Shown in pieces: positions 42,647 to 54,142 of a stretch of DNA of 64,000 nucleotides. The DNA comes from Thermocrispum agreste DSM 44070. GTDB lineage: Bacteria; Actinomycetota; Actinomycetes; Mycobacteriales; Pseudonocardiaceae. The position numbers and the translations under genes are program-made. Where the stretch lies: the NCBI RefSeq assembly GCF_000427905.1, contig NZ_ATYX01000005.1, positions 124,001-188,000 of the forward strand, written 5' to 3'. The notes under the pieces are model-generated. The model worked only from the letters and a program-made list of their open reading frames with translations, had not been told where the DNA came from and searched no databases. Each line of letters starts with the position of its first letter. Position 1 is the stretch's first letter.

Positions 42647-44137
42647 GTGAACCTCGACCTGCGACGGCGGCTCGCCCGCGTCGGAAGGGCCGACACGGCC
42701 CTCATGCGACGCAGTGCCCGGCTTCCCGCGGGGCCGGCCGACGACGCGCTCCGTGCCGTGTCCCGCGCCGCCGATCGCGGCCTGCTGTGGTTCGCCATGG
42801 CCGGCGCGTTCGCTCTACGCAAAGGCAAACTACGGCGGGCGGGGCTGCGCGGCGCCGTCGCTGTCGCGGGCGCCAGCTTCTTCGCCAATGTGATCACCAA
42901 ACCGCTGTTCCCGCGCAGGCGGCCCGCCGCGGCCCTCCTCCCCGCCCGGCGGCGGTTGCGCAGGCGTCCAACCTCGTCGTCGTTCCCGTCGGGGCACAGC
43001 GCTTCCGCGGCCGCGTTCGTCACGGCCGCCGCCATGGAGTCACCACTTGCCGGCGCAGTCGCCGTTCCGCTGGCCGCAGCAGTGGCCTACTCCCGGGTGC
43101 ACACCGGCGTGCACTGGCCGAGTGACGTGGCGGCCGGTGTGCTGATCGGCGGCGCGGTCGCCGCTGCAACACGGCACTGGTGGCCGCTGCACCCGTCCGA
43201 GCCCGCGCGTTCCGAGCACCCCGCCGACGCCCCGGTCATGCCGGACGGGGTGGACATGGTGGCGTTGGTGAACCCGAAGTCCGGCGACGACGGCGACGAT
43301 CCCACCGCACTTACTCGCGTCGCGTGGCCGCTGGCCACATTCGTGCAGCCCGAGCAAGGACGCGACATCGTCGAACAGCTCCAGCAGCTGATCGACGAGC
43401 GCGCGGCACAGGGTCGTCCGGTACGCGCCCTGGCCGTCGCCGGAGGTGACGGCACCGTGGCCGCCGTGGCGTCGGTCGCGGCCGAGAACAAGCTCCCGCT
43501 GGTGCTGATTCCCGCGGGCACGCTGAACCACTTCGCCCGCGACGTGGGGGTGCAGTCGGTGCGCGACGCGGACGAGGCGACCGAGGCGGGCACCGCGATC
43601 GGCGTCGATCTGGGCGAAGTCACCACGTTCGGCGACGACGGCACCTCCCGGCGCTGGTTCCTCAACACCGCAGGCATCGGTGGCTACCCGGAGATGGTGC
43701 GGCTGCGCGAAGTGCTCGAGAAGCACTACCCGAAGTGGATCGCGGGCGTGATCGCGATGGTCCGCACGCTGCGCCACGCCAGCCCGATCCGGGTGCTGCT
43801 CAACGGTCAGGAACACCTGGTCTGGATGATCTTCGTCGGCAACGGCAGCTACCACCCGAAGGGGTTCGCGCCGAGCAGCCGCCCGGCCATGGACTCCGGC
43901 AAGCTGGACGTCCGCTACCTCCGCGCCGACGTGCCCTACTCGCGTGCCCGGTTCGTGCTGGCCAGCATCACCAACACGCTGGCCACCAGCCACGTCTACC
44001 GGCAGTACGACCTGCCCGAGCTGGAAGTCCGCTTGCTGGACGGCAACCGGCGGGTCGCCACCGACGGCGAGGTCGGGCCGCTCGGCAACCGGTTCGTCTT
44101 CCGCTCCCGCTCCGACGCGCTGACCGTCTACCGTTGA
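42647..44137 (+). CDS. Bifunctional PAP2 phosphatase / diacylglycerol kinase-like lipid kinase
   Basis: About 496 residues. The N-terminal PAP2 half has the three phosphatase motifs: KPLFPRRRP, SSFPSGHSAS, and SRVHTGVHWPSDVAAG. The C-terminal half is a DAGK-type lipid kinase with VALVNPKSG, VAGGDGTVAAVAS and PAGTLNHFARD. The enzyme should remove phosphate from a polyprenyl- or phosphatidyl-type lipid and phosphorylate a lipid alcohol. Such fusions are known in actinomycetes. It is divergent from pafA, and its 3' end overlaps the convergent DinB-like gene by ten bases. The ATG at 42635 is an alternative start. Confidence 0.88.
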   Translation: MNLDLRRRLARVGRADTALMRRSARLPAGPADDALRAVSRAADRGLLWFAMAGAFALRKGKLRRAGLRGAVAVAGASFFANVITKPLFPRRRPAAALLPARRRLRRRPTSSSFPSGHSASAAAFVTAAAMESPLAGAVAVPLAAAVAYSRVHTGVHWPSDVAAGVLIGGAVAAATRHWWPLHPSEPARSEHPADAPVMPDGVDMVALVNPKSGDDGDDPTALTRVAWPLATFVQPEQGRDIVEQLQQLIDERAAQGRPVRALAVAGGDGTVAAVASVAAENKLPLVLIPAGTLNHFARDVGVQSVRDADEATEAGTAIGVDLGEVTTFGDDGTSRRWFLNTAGIGGYPEMVRLREVLEKHYPKWIAGVIAMVRTLRHASPIRVLLNGQEHLVWMIFVGNGSYHPKGFAPSSRPAMDSGKLDVRYLRADVPYSRARFVLASITNTLATSHVYRQYDLPELEVRLLDGNRRVATDGEVGPLGNRFVFRSRSDALTVYR

Positions 44138-44715
44138 GCCGGCCGCCACTTCGGGTCGCGGCCGGTCAGGGCGATGGTGCGATCCAGCAACGGCGCGTCC
44201 ATCGGCACCGGCACCGGTGGCGCGAAGAGCCCCGGCGTGCCGTTCTCGTCGACCGAACCATCCAACGCCACGAACACTTTGCGGAGGGTGTTCTCGTCCA
44301 GGTCGTAGTGCTGACCGGTGGCGGTGGCCAGATCCCAGCCGTGCACGACCAACTCCTGCAGCGCGACGACTCCGGCCTGCTCGGCGGGAAGGCTCACCCC
44401 GCCGACTTCGGTCTGCCCGTGCCACGCGGCCGGCTCCCGCCAGGCGGCGACCAGGGCGTCGAGCCTGCGGGCGAGCTCTTCGCGCCAGCCCTCCGGCAGC
44501 ACAGCGGTGGGATCCGGGTCTTCCGACGGCGGGTCGGCCGACGCAGCCGGGTCCTTCACCGCGGCCAGCCGGAACGCCACCGCCAGCCCGAGCACATGCG
44601 CGACCAGTCCACTGACCTGGTACTTCTCGCACGGGGTCGGCGCCGCCAGCTGATCGTCGCCGATCTGCCCGACGACCGCCGCCAGACGCTGCGCCGCGGG
44701 TGCCAAGTCGAGCAT
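44128..44715 (-). CDS. TIGR03086-type DinB/mycothiol-dependent family protein
   Basis: The 195-residue helical bundle protein starts LDLAPAAQRLAAVVGQI and has TPCEKYQVSGLVAHVLG and ALQELVVHGWDLATATG. These hold the usual metal-binding histidines of mycothiol-dependent maleylpyruvate isomerase-like proteins. Such enzymes use mycothiol for detoxification or isomerisation. Its ATG shares a base with the prcA stop (TAATG), so it is translationally coupled to the proteasome genes. A functional link to the proteasome is not known to me. Confidence 0.82.
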   Translation of the reverse strand: MLDLAPAAQRLAAVVGQIGDDQLAAPTPCEKYQVSGLVAHVLGLAVAFRLAAVKDPAASADPPSEDPDPTAVLPEGWREELARRLDALVAAWREPAAWHGQTEVGGVSLPAEQAGVVALQELVVHGWDLATATGQHYDLDENTLRKVFVALDGSVDENGTPGLFAPPVPVPMDAPLLDRTIALTGRDPKWRPAQR

Positions 44716-45539
44716 TACTCGCCCTGCCCGTCGCCCGCCTGCCGGCCCTTGTCCGCCTCGCCCGCCTTGCCGGGCTCCTTCTTGTCCGCCGTGGCCTGCT
44801 TGGCACCCTTGTCCTCGCCCTGCGCCTGCTTGTCCTGCTCCTTGGCCCCGTCCCCGTTGGCGGGCATCAGCGCGTCCAGCTCGGCGCCGGTGATCCGGCG
44901 GAAGGCGCGGCCGGGACGGTGCCGGTCGAGGATCGCCACCTCGAGCTTGCCCAGCTCGGCACCGTTGGACAGGCCCGCCTTCAGTCCCTGCACGGCCTGC
45001 GCGAACGCCTCCGCCAGCGCGGAGCCCTCGACGTAGACCTCCTTGAGTTTGCTGACCACCGGATCGGTCTGGCCGCCCATCACCAGGAACCGGGGCTCGT
45101 CCACGATCGAGCCGTCGTAGGTCAGCCGGAACAGCTGGTCCTCCTCCGGCCGGGCACCCACTTCGGCCACCGCGAGCTCGACCTCGAACGGCTTGACCTG
45201 TTCGGTGAAGATCGCACCGAGGGTCTGCGCGTAGACGTTCGCCAGCTGCCGCGCCGAGACGTCCCGCCGGTCGTAGGCGTATCCCTGCAGGTCGACGTGG
45301 CGGATACCGGCCCGGCGCAGGCTCTCGTACTCGCTGTACCTGCCCGCCGCGGCGAACCCGATCCGGTCGTAGATCTCCGAGATCTTGTGCAGCGTGGCGG
45401 ACGGGTTCTCGGCGACGAACAGCAAGCCGTCCGCATACTTCAGCGCCACCACACTGCGGCCGCGAGCGATGCCTTTGCGGGCGTACTCCGAGCGGTCCCG
45501 CATCAACTGCTCGGGCGAGGCGTAAATCGGCAACGTCAC
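44715..45539 (-). CDS. prcA: 20S proteasome alpha subunit PrcA
   Basis: The 274-residue subunit forms the gated outer rings of the 20S core. It starts [20 protein letters not shown] with [20 protein letters not shown], as in actinobacterial PrcA. The proteasome domain ends near residue 228. About 45 residues follow, almost only Lys, Glu, Asp, Gln, Gly and Ala. M. tuberculosis PrcA (248 residues) has a shorter end. The GTG start has GGAG upstream. It lies 49 bases after prcB. Confidence 0.95.
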   Translation of the reverse strand: MTLPIYASPEQLMRDRSEYARKGIARGRSVVALKYADGLLFVAENPSATLHKISEIYDRIGFAAAGRYSEYESLRRAGIRHVDLQGYAYDRRDVSARQLANVYAQTLGAIFTEQVKPFEVELAVAEVGARPEEDQLFRLTYDGSIVDEPRFLVMGGQTDPVVSKLKEVYVEGSALAEAFAQAVQGLKAGLSNGAELGKLEVAILDRHRPGRAFRRITGAELDALMPANGDGAKEQDKQAQGEDKGAKQATADKKEPGKAGEADKGRQAGDGQGE

Positions 45540-45588
45540 TGCGTCTTACTCCGTTCTCCCCTGGTGTGCGGCATCCGCCTGCCGTGCT

Positions 45589-46431
45589 TCACCGACGCGC
45601 CTCGCGGGCGGACCGCCGCTCGTCCAGCACGGCCTCGGTGGCCGCCTCGATCCGTTCCTCGGGAACGTGCACCGCGCCCTCTTCGGCGGTGATGGTGACC
45701 ACCTGCGGGTAGATTCTGCGCACCGTGTCCGGGCCACCCGTGGCGGCGTCGTCGTCGGCCGCGTCGTACAGCGCGGCCACCGCGGTGCGTACCGCCGCGT
45801 CGGCGTCGGCGTCCGGGTCGTAGAGCTTCTTCAGCGCGGACTTGGCGTACGGCGACCCGGATCCGATGGCGTGGAACCCGCCGCGCTCCTCGTAGCGGCC
45901 GCCGGTGACGTCGAACGAGATGATGCGCCCGGCCCTGGCCGGGTCCGCGGCGTCGGTGTCGTAGCCGACGAACATCGGCACGGCGGCCAGCCCGGCCATG
46001 GCGACGTCCAGGTTGGCGCGGACCATGGTGGCCAGCTTGTTGGCCTTGCCGTCCAGCGACAACGCCACGCCCTCGATCTTCTCGTAGTGCGCCAGCTCGA
46101 CGGCGTACAGCCGGACCAGCTCCAGCGCGATGCCCGCGGTACCCGCGATGCCCACCGCGGAGTAGGCGTCCGTGATGTAGACCTTCTCCAGGTCGCGCGC
46201 CGCAATCGTGTTGCCTGCGGTCGCTCGCCGGTCCCCGGCTATGGCCACCCCGCCGGAGAACGTCAACGCAACGATGGTGGTGCCGTGGGGAGCCTGTAAC
46301 GAGGTCGCATCACCCAGCTGCCTGCGCCCGGGCAGCAGATCCGGTGACTGCGCCCGAAGGAACTCGGTGAACGACGACGTGGACATGCTCAGGTAGGCCG
46401 GCGACAACGGCCCGGCTTGCGGCTGCTCCAT
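45589..46431 (-). CDS. prcB: 20S proteasome beta subunit PrcB
   Basis: The 280-residue precursor has a propeptide of about 50 residues and the processing site APHG before TTIVAL. The mature protein therefore starts with catalytic Thr51. Active-site partners are seen in [12 protein letters not shown] (Asp, Lys/Arg region) and in [14 protein letters not shown]. It forms the two inner proteolytic rings. The gene starts 5 bases after pup, in the typical pup-prcB-prcA order. Confidence 0.96.
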   Translation of the reverse strand: MEQPQAGPLSPAYLSMSTSSFTEFLRAQSPDLLPGRRQLGDATSLQAPHGTTIVALTFSGGVAIAGDRRATAGNTIAARDLEKVYITDAYSAVGIAGTAGIALELVRLYAVELAHYEKIEGVALSLDGKANKLATMVRANLDVAMAGLAAVPMFVGYDTDAADPARAGRIISFDVTGGRYEERGGFHAIGSGSPYAKSALKKLYDPDADADAAVRTAVAALYDAADDDAATGGPDTVRRIYPQVVTITAEEGAVHVPEERIEAATEAVLDERRSAREARR

Positions 46432-46436
46432 GCGTC

Positions 46437-46649
46437 CTATTGTCCGCCCTTCTGCACGTACGCTCGCACGAAGTCCTCGGCGTTCTCCTCCAGGACGTCG
46501 TCGATCTCGTCCAGGATCGTGTCGACGTCCTCGCCAATCTTCTCCAGTCGCTCCTGCGTCGCGGTGGCACCCTCACCACCGGCATCGGCGCCCGGGTCCT
46601 GAACTTCCTCTTCTTCCTCGCGCTGCTTCGGGATCTGCTCCTGAGCCAT
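46437..46649 (-). CDS. pup: Prokaryotic ubiquitin-like protein Pup
   Basis: This 70-residue, largely disordered protein has an acidic N-terminal half and the Mpa-binding helix [20 protein letters not shown]. It ends in YVQKGGQ. The final Gln must be deamidated to Glu by Dop before PafA can attach Pup to a substrate lysine. GGGAGGGG precedes the ATG. It is directly upstream of prcB and downstream of dop. Confidence 0.97.
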   Translation of the reverse strand: MAQEQIPKQREEEEEVQDPGADAGGEGATATQERLEKIGEDVDTILDEIDDVLEENAEDFVRAYVQKGGQ

Positions 46650-46743
46650 TGCCCCTCCCGGTTCGCATCGGGTCCTGACGTCAGCCTACCCAGCGGTAGT
46701 CCCGGAAGGGACCATCCGAATGATCACGGTTTGCCCATCTGAT

Positions 46744-48246
46744 CTAGCTGGTCAGCGCTTTCACCAGCTCCTCGGCCGTCTCCGCGGCGTCGAGCAGCTG
46801 CCCGACGTGCGACTTCGTCCCCCGCAGCGGTTCCAACGTCGGGATCCGCACCAGGGATTCCCGGCCGATGTCGAAGATGACCGAATCCCACGATGCGGCC
46901 GCGATCGACGCGGCGTACTTCTCCAGCGCCCTGCCGCGGAAGTAGGCGCGGGTGTCCTGCGGCGGGTTGGTCATCGCCGCCTGCACCTCGTCCTCGTCGA
47001 CCAGGCGCTTCATCGATCCACGCGCCACCAGCCGGTTGTACAGGCCCTTGTCCATCCGGACGTCGGAGTACTGCAGGTCGATCATGTGCAGCCGGGGCGA
47101 TCCCCAGCTCAGCCCGTCACGCTCGCGGTAACGCTCCAGCAGCCGCAGCTTGGCCACCCAGTCCAGCCGGTCGGCGCACTCGAACGGGTCGCGGGCCAGC
47201 GCGTCGACGATCTCGCCCCACAGCCGCAGCACGTTCTGCGACTCCTCGGACGGCTCGATCTGCCCCCGCTCGGCGCACTCGACCGCACGCTCGTGGTAGG
47301 CGCGCTGGATGTCCAGACCGGTGAACCAGCGCCCGTCGGCCAGTTCCACGGTGGTCTTCAGCGTCGGGTCGTGGCTGATCTGCCGTACCGCGCGCACCGG
47401 TTCGCGCAGCCGCAGGTCCTCGAACGAGATCCCCGCCTCGATCATGTCCAGCACCAGCACTGTGCTGCCGAGCTTGAGGTAGGTGGAGTACTCGGACAGG
47501 TTGGCGTCGCCGATGATGACGTGCAGCCGCCGGTACTTGTCCGCGTCCGCGTGCGGCTCGTCGCGGGTGTTGATGATGCCCCGCTTGAGCGTGGTCTCCA
47601 GGCCCACCTCGACCTCGATGTAGTCGGCACGCTGGGACAGCTGGTAGCCGTCCTCCTCGCTCTGCTGGCCGATGCCGACCCGGCCGGAACCGGTGATCAC
47701 CTGGCGGGAGACGAAGAACGGGGTCAGCCCGCTGATCACCGCGGTGAACGGTGTGGCCCGCGCCATCAGGTAGTTCTCGTGCGAGCCGTAGCTGGCGCCC
47801 TTGCCGTCGACGTTGTTCTTGTACAGCTGCAACCGCGGCTGGCCGGGCACGGTGGCGGCCTTGATCGACGCGGTCTCCATCACCCGCTCGCCCGCCTTGT
47901 CCCAGATCACCGCGTCGCGGGGGTTGGTGACCTCGGGCGTGGAGTACTCCGGGTGAGCGTGGTCGACGTACAGCCGCGCGCCGTTGGTGAGGATGACGTT
48001 CGCCGCACCCAGATCGTCCACGTCGGGCTCCTGGGGCTGCTGGTTGGGGGCGGTGAGGTCGAAGCCGCGCGCGTCCCGCAGCGGGGACTCGACCTCGTAG
48101 TCCCATCGGGCCCGGCGCGAGCGCGGGATGTCCACCGCGGCGGCGTAGGCCAGCACGATCTGTGTCGACGTCAGTACCGGGTTGGCGGTGGCATCCCCCG
48201 GAACGGCGATGCCGTACTCCACCTCAGTTCCCATGATCCGGCGCAT
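46744..48246 (-). CDS. dop: Deamidase/depupylase of Pup, Dop
   Basis: The 500-residue PafA homologue deamidates the Pup C-terminal Gln and cleaves Pup from substrates. It starts [17 protein letters not shown]. Asp95 in [14 protein letters not shown] fits the catalytic Asp of Dop. A Dop-specific insertion around residues 40-80 ([19 protein letters not shown]) separates it from PafA. The ATG at 48246 lies 6 bases after TAGGGT; GGAGG is too close to serve as a ribosome site. It heads the pup-prcB-prcA set. Confidence 0.96.
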   Translation of the reverse strand: MRRIMGTEVEYGIAVPGDATANPVLTSTQIVLAYAAAVDIPRSRRARWDYEVESPLRDARGFDLTAPNQQPQEPDVDDLGAANVILTNGARLYVDHAHPEYSTPEVTNPRDAVIWDKAGERVMETASIKAATVPGQPRLQLYKNNVDGKGASYGSHENYLMARATPFTAVISGLTPFFVSRQVITGSGRVGIGQQSEEDGYQLSQRADYIEVEVGLETTLKRGIINTRDEPHADADKYRRLHVIIGDANLSEYSTYLKLGSTVLVLDMIEAGISFEDLRLREPVRAVRQISHDPTLKTTVELADGRWFTGLDIQRAYHERAVECAERGQIEPSEESQNVLRLWGEIVDALARDPFECADRLDWVAKLRLLERYRERDGLSWGSPRLHMIDLQYSDVRMDKGLYNRLVARGSMKRLVDEDEVQAAMTNPPQDTRAYFRGRALEKYAASIAAASWDSVIFDIGRESLVRIPTLEPLRGTKSHVGQLLDAAETAEELVKALTS

Positions 48247-48252
48247 GCCTCC

Positions 48253-48258
48253 ACCCTA
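48253..48258 (-). promoter_or_regulatory. Candidate -10 for leaderless dop mRNA
   Basis: TAGGGT on the minus strand ends 6 bases before the dop ATG. TTGACA at 48262-48267 on the + strand belongs to the divergent gene side. Confidence 0.4.
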
Positions 48259-48362
48259 CGGGTTGACAGCTCGTGGGACACATAGCGGCGCTCCGGGGCG
48301 GACAAGGCATGCTGTGCTTCGACACGATTGCCGCCCCCTGCCCGCATCGACTGGGAGACCCG

Positions 48363-49109
48363 TTGACGTCCGACGAAGTTGCGACCGCCTCCGGCCGAGT
48401 CCGCGCACCGAAGTACTGGGGGGTCAAGCAGCGCCTGCTGCGCATGCTCGACACGTTGCCGCCCGGTACCGCCATCCCGACGGAACGCAGCTTGGCCATG
48501 GAGTTCGGGGCCTCCCGCACCACCGTCCGCCAGGCGCTGGCCGACCTCACGGTGGAGGGCCGGGTGCGCAGGGTGCAGGGCAGCGGCACGTTCGTCGCCG
48601 AGCCCAAGGTGGCGCAGCCCCTGCAGCTGTCCTCCTACACCGAGGACATGCAGGCGCAAGGGAAGACGCCGTCGTCCCGGCTGCTCGCCATCGACGACAT
48701 CCCGGCGGACACCGAGCTGGCCGAACGGCTGGGCATGCGACGGGGTGAGACCGTGCTGCGGGTCCGCAGGCTGCGGCTGGCCGACGACGAACCGATGGCG
48801 GTGGAGATCACGCACCTGGCCAACTTCCGGTACCCGGGACTGCGCCGGTACTTGCGGGCGGGCAAGTCGCTCTACCAGACGCTGCGCGACCGCTACCAGG
48901 TCGAGCTCGGGCACGCCGAGGAGACGATCGAGACCGCCCTGGCCGGACCGGACGAGGCGCACGCGCTCGGCGCCGACATCGGCATGCCGATGCTGCTGTT
49001 GTCCCGGCACTCGTTCGACACCCACGGCACCCCCGTGGAGTGGGTGCGCTCGGTGTATCGCGGTGACCGGTACAAGTTCGTCGCCACGTTGAACCGGCCA
49101 CCGCGCTGA
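48363..49109 (+). CDS. GntR-family (HutC subfamily) regulator, DasR-like
   Basis: About 248 residues. The N-terminal winged HTH has [28 protein letters not shown] (shown across two motifs: [10 protein letters not shown] and SRTTVRQAL) and [10 protein letters not shown]. The C-terminal UTRA domain has [20 protein letters not shown] and ends with [13 protein letters not shown]. The TTG at 48363 is preferred because GGGAG lies just upstream. HutC-type proteins such as DasR bind phosphorylated amino sugars. The neighbouring chitinase on the same strand makes chitin or GlcNAc control plausible, but this is inference. Confidence 0.85.
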   Translation: MTSDEVATASGRVRAPKYWGVKQRLLRMLDTLPPGTAIPTERSLAMEFGASRTTVRQALADLTVEGRVRRVQGSGTFVAEPKVAQPLQLSSYTEDMQAQGKTPSSRLLAIDDIPADTELAERLGMRRGETVLRVRRLRLADDEPMAVEITHLANFRYPGLRRYLRAGKSLYQTLRDRYQVELGHAEETIETALAGPDEAHALGADIGMPMLLLSRHSFDTHGTPVEWVRSVYRGDRYKFVATLNRPPR

Positions 49110-49357
49110 CGGCCGCACGCCGACGCAAGGGCGTGGCATCGCGTCACGGCGGTCTGGGCGAGCCATTGGGCCGTCCACCGGGCTCCCGCACGCTGCTGTC
49201 CGTCGAACCGATTCGCACGGCACGTCCAGCCAATCGCCCAAGTCCGTCGGCACCCCATCACGCAGAGTGCTCGAACGTCTGCGTGAGGCCGCGTCGCCCA
49301 GCGCCCTCCGGCTCCGGCTCGTCGCCACTCGGATTGCCCGTACGGACCACTTGGATC

Positions 49358-49376
49358 AGGTCGGAAGTACCGACCT
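49358..49376. terminator. Hairpin with short T run after the GntR gene
   Basis: AGGTCGG and CCGACCT pair over AAGTA, followed by TTTCC. It may end the regulator mRNA, or serve as an operator of the chitinase promoter. Confidence 0.4.
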
Positions 49377-49412
49377 TTCCCGCTGCACCGGCGTTTCGCC
49401 TGGTCACGGTCC

Positions 49413-49490
49413 TTGACACAGAACTTTAGCGAGAAGTTTTCACGTTTGATCTGGACCATCGCGAAAACTGGAAGTATTGTTACCTAATAC
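49413..49490 (+). promoter_or_regulatory. Chitinase upstream region with dre-like site
   Basis: This stretch is visibly AT-richer than its surroundings. It contains TTGACA at 49413-49418 and TGATCTGGACCA at 49447-49458, which matches the DasR-type dre core TGGTCTAGACCA at 10 of 12 positions. An inverted repeat GTATT/AATAC lies at 49474-49490. The start point could not be fixed. Confidence 0.45.
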
Positions 49491-49578
49491 GTTGTGAATC
49501 AGGTCACACAGCGTGAGCAGCGTCGGGCCCGTGCTGCGCTTTCCGATCCACACACCCCTGCTATCGGAAGGAACCGGG

Positions 49579-51051
<1,473 letters not shown>

Positions 51052-51087
51052 CGATCTGATTCCTGTCCGAATTCCGGTGTGCCGACA

Positions 51088-51125
51088 CCGCCCGCCGGCT
51101 CGCGACCACGCGGGCCGGCGGGCGG
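51088..51125. terminator. 12-bp hairpin after the chitinase gene
   Basis: CCGCCCGCCGGC (51088-51099) pairs perfectly with 51114-51125 over a 14-base loop. It lies 36 bases behind the stop and has no U-tract. Confidence 0.6.
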
Positions 51126-51250
51126 TTCGCCATGTACGAGGCAGAGAGCTCACCGCCGTGGCGGGGCGACGTGCCTCCATGGCGGGGCGCAAGCGCAGAG
51201 GTAGGCGCCCGGGCTGGAGTCTCTTCGGCGCACGTGGCGGATACCGGTGC

Positions 51251-51560
51251 AGGCTGGGTGGCTCGGATCCCGCTGGTCACTCTCCCGTCCGACAGCAACC
51301 GTGGCGCGCATCCCGCCGCTCCCCGCCGTGCGACCGCTCTCACCCGCCGGTCACTCTCCCCCTCGGACGGCAGGTGCGGCTCGAACCTCAGCGGTCACCG
51401 CCCCGTGAACAGCAGCTGTGGCTCGCGTCCCACTGCTCCCCTGCCCTTCGGTGGCAGCCGTGGCTCGAACTTGCCTTCCCCCGCTCAGCGGCGGTAGCCC
51501 TGGCTTGAACACTCCGCCGCCCCTTGGACGAGGCCTGTGGACGCGCATCGCGCCTGCCAT
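51251..51560. repeat. Degenerate ~40-bp tandem repeats in the chitinase-mpa gap
   Basis: A core like AGC(N)CGTGGCTCGAAC recurs at about 51251, 51294, 51372, 51411, 51456 and 51496, with steps of 43, 78, 39, 45 and 40. Copies vary strongly outside the core. The 850-base gap holds no convincing gene; the short open frames through it do not look like protein. Confidence 0.6.
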
Positions 51561-51816
51561 CGAGCACAGGCCGACCGAAACCCGGTAGCGCCGAGACACG
51601 ACCGGGCTCCCGGGCTCGAGCCTGCACCTGGGGCACGGCGGCCGCCTTGACGGGCAAGGGAACCGACCGGGAGCCCGTACGACCCGAAACCGCCCCAGTC
51701 ACGCGGTCGAACGGCAGCACGACGCCGTCCGTCCGGCGGACGAGCAAACCCGTGTCAGGCCGCGGCCGCTTCCCGCATCCCACCGTGCCGACCTGCGCCA
51801 GCCGCGGCAGGAAGAA
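51561..51816. other. Noncoding remainder of the chitinase-mpa gap
   Basis: I see no supported gene, RNA or motif here. An open frame on the + strand through it has the composition of random GC-rich DNA. Confidence 0.4.
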
Positions 51817-51853
51817 GGCGCCCGGCCGCGGTCCGAACCGCGTGCCGGGCGCC
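51817..51853. terminator. Long hairpin behind mpa
   Basis: GGCGCCCGGC pairs with GCCGGGCGCC, and the inner CGCGGT with ACCGCG, leaving CCGA as the loop and one bulged T. It lies about 50 bases after the minus-strand stop of mpa. Confidence 0.6.
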
Positions 51854-51903
51854 CTCCGACCTTCCGACAACACTGCTCGTGGGGGCGTGCCCCGCGCCGA
51901 GCG

Positions 51904-53754
51904 TCACAAGTACTGGCCGGTGTTGGTGGCCGTGTCGATGGCCCTGCCGGCGTCCTGGTTCTTGCCCGACACCAACGTCCGGATGTAGACGATGCGCTCG
52001 CCCTTCTTGCCGGAGATGCGCGCCCAGTCGTCCGGGTTGGTGGTGTTGGGCAGGTCCTCGTTCTCCGCGAACTCGTCCACGATGGCGTCCAGCAGGTGCT
52101 GCACCCGCAGGCCGGGCTGGTTGGTCTCCAGCACCGACTTGATGGCCGCCTTCTTCGACCGGTCCACGATGTTCTGGATCATGGCACCGGAGTTGAAGTC
52201 GCGGAAGTACAGCACTTCCTTGTCGCCGTTGGCGTAGGTGACCTCCAGGAAGCGGTTCTCCTCCGTCTCGGCGTACATCCGCTCCACGGTGTGCTGGATC
52301 ATCGCGTCCAGGCACGCCTGCTCGTCGCCGCCGAACTCGGCCAGGTCGTCGGCGTGGATCGGCAGGCCGGTCTTGAGGTACTTGGAGAAGATGTCCTTGG
52401 CGCCTTCCGCGTCCGGCCGCTCGATCTTGATCTTCACGTCGAGCCTGCCGGGCCGCAGGATCGCCGGGTCGATCATGTCCTCGCGGTTGGACGCCCCGAT
52501 GACGATGACGTTCTCCAGCCCCTCGACACCGTCGATCTCCGACAGCAGCTGCGGCACGATCGTGGTCTCCACGTCCGAGGACACCCCGCTGCCGCGGGTA
52601 CGGAAGATCGAGTCCATCTCGTCGAAGAACACGATCACCGGCGTGCCGTCGGACGCCTTCTCCCGCGCCCGCTGGAAGATCATCCGGATGTGCCGTTCGG
52701 TCTCGCCGACGAACTTGTTCAGCAGCTCCGGGCCCTTGATGTTGAGGAAGTAGGACTTCGCCTCCTTCGGGTTGCCGCCCTTGCCCGCGGCTACCTGCTT
52801 GGCCAGCGAGTTCGCCACCGCCTTGGCGATGAGCGTCTTGCCGCAGCCGGGCGGGCCGTACAGCAGCACGCCCTTCGGCGGGCGCAGCTGGTACTCGCGG
52901 TACAGGTCGGCGTGCAGGAACGGCAGCTCGACCGCGTCGCGGATCTGCTCGATCTGCTTCTGCAGGCCGCCGATGTCCTCGTAGCTGACGTCCGGCACCT
53001 CTTCCAGCACCAGGTCCTCGACCTCGGACTTGGGCACCCGCTCGTAGGCGTACCCGGCCTTGAGGTCGACCAGCAGCGAGTCACCCGGCCTGAGCTTGGT
53101 CTCCGAGTCGACCAGCGGATCGGCCAGCCAGACCACCCGCTCCTCGTCGGCATGGCCGACCACCAGGGCACGCTCCGCCTCGCCGTCGGCGGCTGCGGGC
53201 AGCAGCTCGCGCAGCGTGCACACCTCGCCGGTGCGCTCGAAGTCGCCCGCCTCCACCACCGTCAGCGCTTCGTTCAGCCGCAGCGTCTGGCCGCGCTTGA
53301 GCTGTTCGACGTCGATCGTGGGCGACACCGCCACGCGCATCCGCCTGCCCGAGGTGAACACGTCCACGGTGCCGTCGTCGAATGCCCGCAAGAACGTGCC
53401 GTAGCTGCTCGGCGGCTGGGCAAGCCGGTCCACTTCCTCGCGCAACGCGATCAGTTGGCTGCGGGCGTCCCGCAACGTCTCCACCAGCTTGGCGTTGCGC
53501 TCGGTCAGCTGGGCGATCCGCTCCGACGCCTCGGCCAGTCGCTGTTCCAGGACCCGGTCGGAGTCCGGCGCCGACGCCGCCCTGCGGCGCAGCCTGGACG
53601 CTTCCTCCTGCAGGTACCTGACCTCGCGGGCCTGCTCGCCGCTGAGCGCACCGTCGGTCTCCCCGGCCGCCGCCGGTGTGTCGCCGGCCGTCTCCGCGTG
53701 TTCCGTCAGGCCGCCGTCCTCCTCGTGCCGGCCCCCTGGGCGCTCGTTGTGCAT
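51904..53754 (-). CDS. mpa: Proteasome-associated AAA+ ATPase (Mpa/ARC)
   Basis: The 616-residue protein has an N-terminal coiled coil (SEQ around [17 protein letters not shown] and [17 protein letters not shown]) that binds Pup, tandem OB domains, and one AAA+ domain. That domain has Walker [10 protein letters not shown], Walker [13 protein letters not shown] and arginine fingers in [11 protein letters not shown]. The C-terminus is TGQYL, the motif that docks into the 20S core. It unfolds pupylated proteins for degradation. AAGGAGG stands before the ATG at 53754. Upstream in-frame starts have no ribosome site. It lies away from dop, behind the chitinase locus. Confidence 0.96.
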   Translation of the reverse strand: MHNERPGGRHEEDGGLTEHAETAGDTPAAAGETDGALSGEQAREVRYLQEEASRLRRRAASAPDSDRVLEQRLAEASERIAQLTERNAKLVETLRDARSQLIALREEVDRLAQPPSSYGTFLRAFDDGTVDVFTSGRRMRVAVSPTIDVEQLKRGQTLRLNEALTVVEAGDFERTGEVCTLRELLPAAADGEAERALVVGHADEERVVWLADPLVDSETKLRPGDSLLVDLKAGYAYERVPKSEVEDLVLEEVPDVSYEDIGGLQKQIEQIRDAVELPFLHADLYREYQLRPPKGVLLYGPPGCGKTLIAKAVANSLAKQVAAGKGGNPKEAKSYFLNIKGPELLNKFVGETERHIRMIFQRAREKASDGTPVIVFFDEMDSIFRTRGSGVSSDVETTIVPQLLSEIDGVEGLENVIVIGASNREDMIDPAILRPGRLDVKIKIERPDAEGAKDIFSKYLKTGLPIHADDLAEFGGDEQACLDAMIQHTVERMYAETEENRFLEVTYANGDKEVLYFRDFNSGAMIQNIVDRSKKAAIKSVLETNQPGLRVQHLLDAIVDEFAENEDLPNTTNPDDWARISGKKGERIVYIRTLVSGKNQDAGRAIDTATNTGQYL

Positions 53755-54142
53755 GCGGCACCTCCTTGCGTTCTCGATTACCACGGTACCGACGAGCGGC
53801 GACATGCAAAGGGGTTCCACGAGAAGGAATCGGCCCGGCGAGTCGCAAATGTGATCATCGGCTGACCCGCAATCCTCCGTTGCGGTAGAGCCGACGACAC
53901 CTCACGGCTACCGACCGTTCACGCACCGGCAATGTCCGCGCCGGAACCATGGAACGGTCCGATCGATCATTGGTCCGAACCGGTGCGGCTGGTGCCTTTC
54001 CGGCCACCCGCGGTGGCCGCACGCGCCGATTTCACTGCATTCGGACACCGGCTGGATAACATTCGGTAACGCTTGTTGGAGGCGGTTGGCGACGCAGGGA
54101 GGAAGGTTCCCACTGGGGTCGGACAGACAGACAAGGGGCGCC
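53755..54142. promoter_or_regulatory. Divergent promoter region of mpa and a membrane-protein gene
   Basis: This 388-base gap has no gene. Near the right side TAAC-N6-TAAC (54057-54070) forms a direct repeat one helical turn apart. An imperfect inverted repeat around GAACC/GGTCCGAACC lies near 53945-53980. The mpa Shine-Dalgarno is at its left edge. Confidence 0.45.

Noticed and set aside
51524-51988. Open frame of 154 codons behind mpa.
   Set aside because: It crosses a hairpin and the mpa end in antisense, and has no ribosome site or family resemblance.
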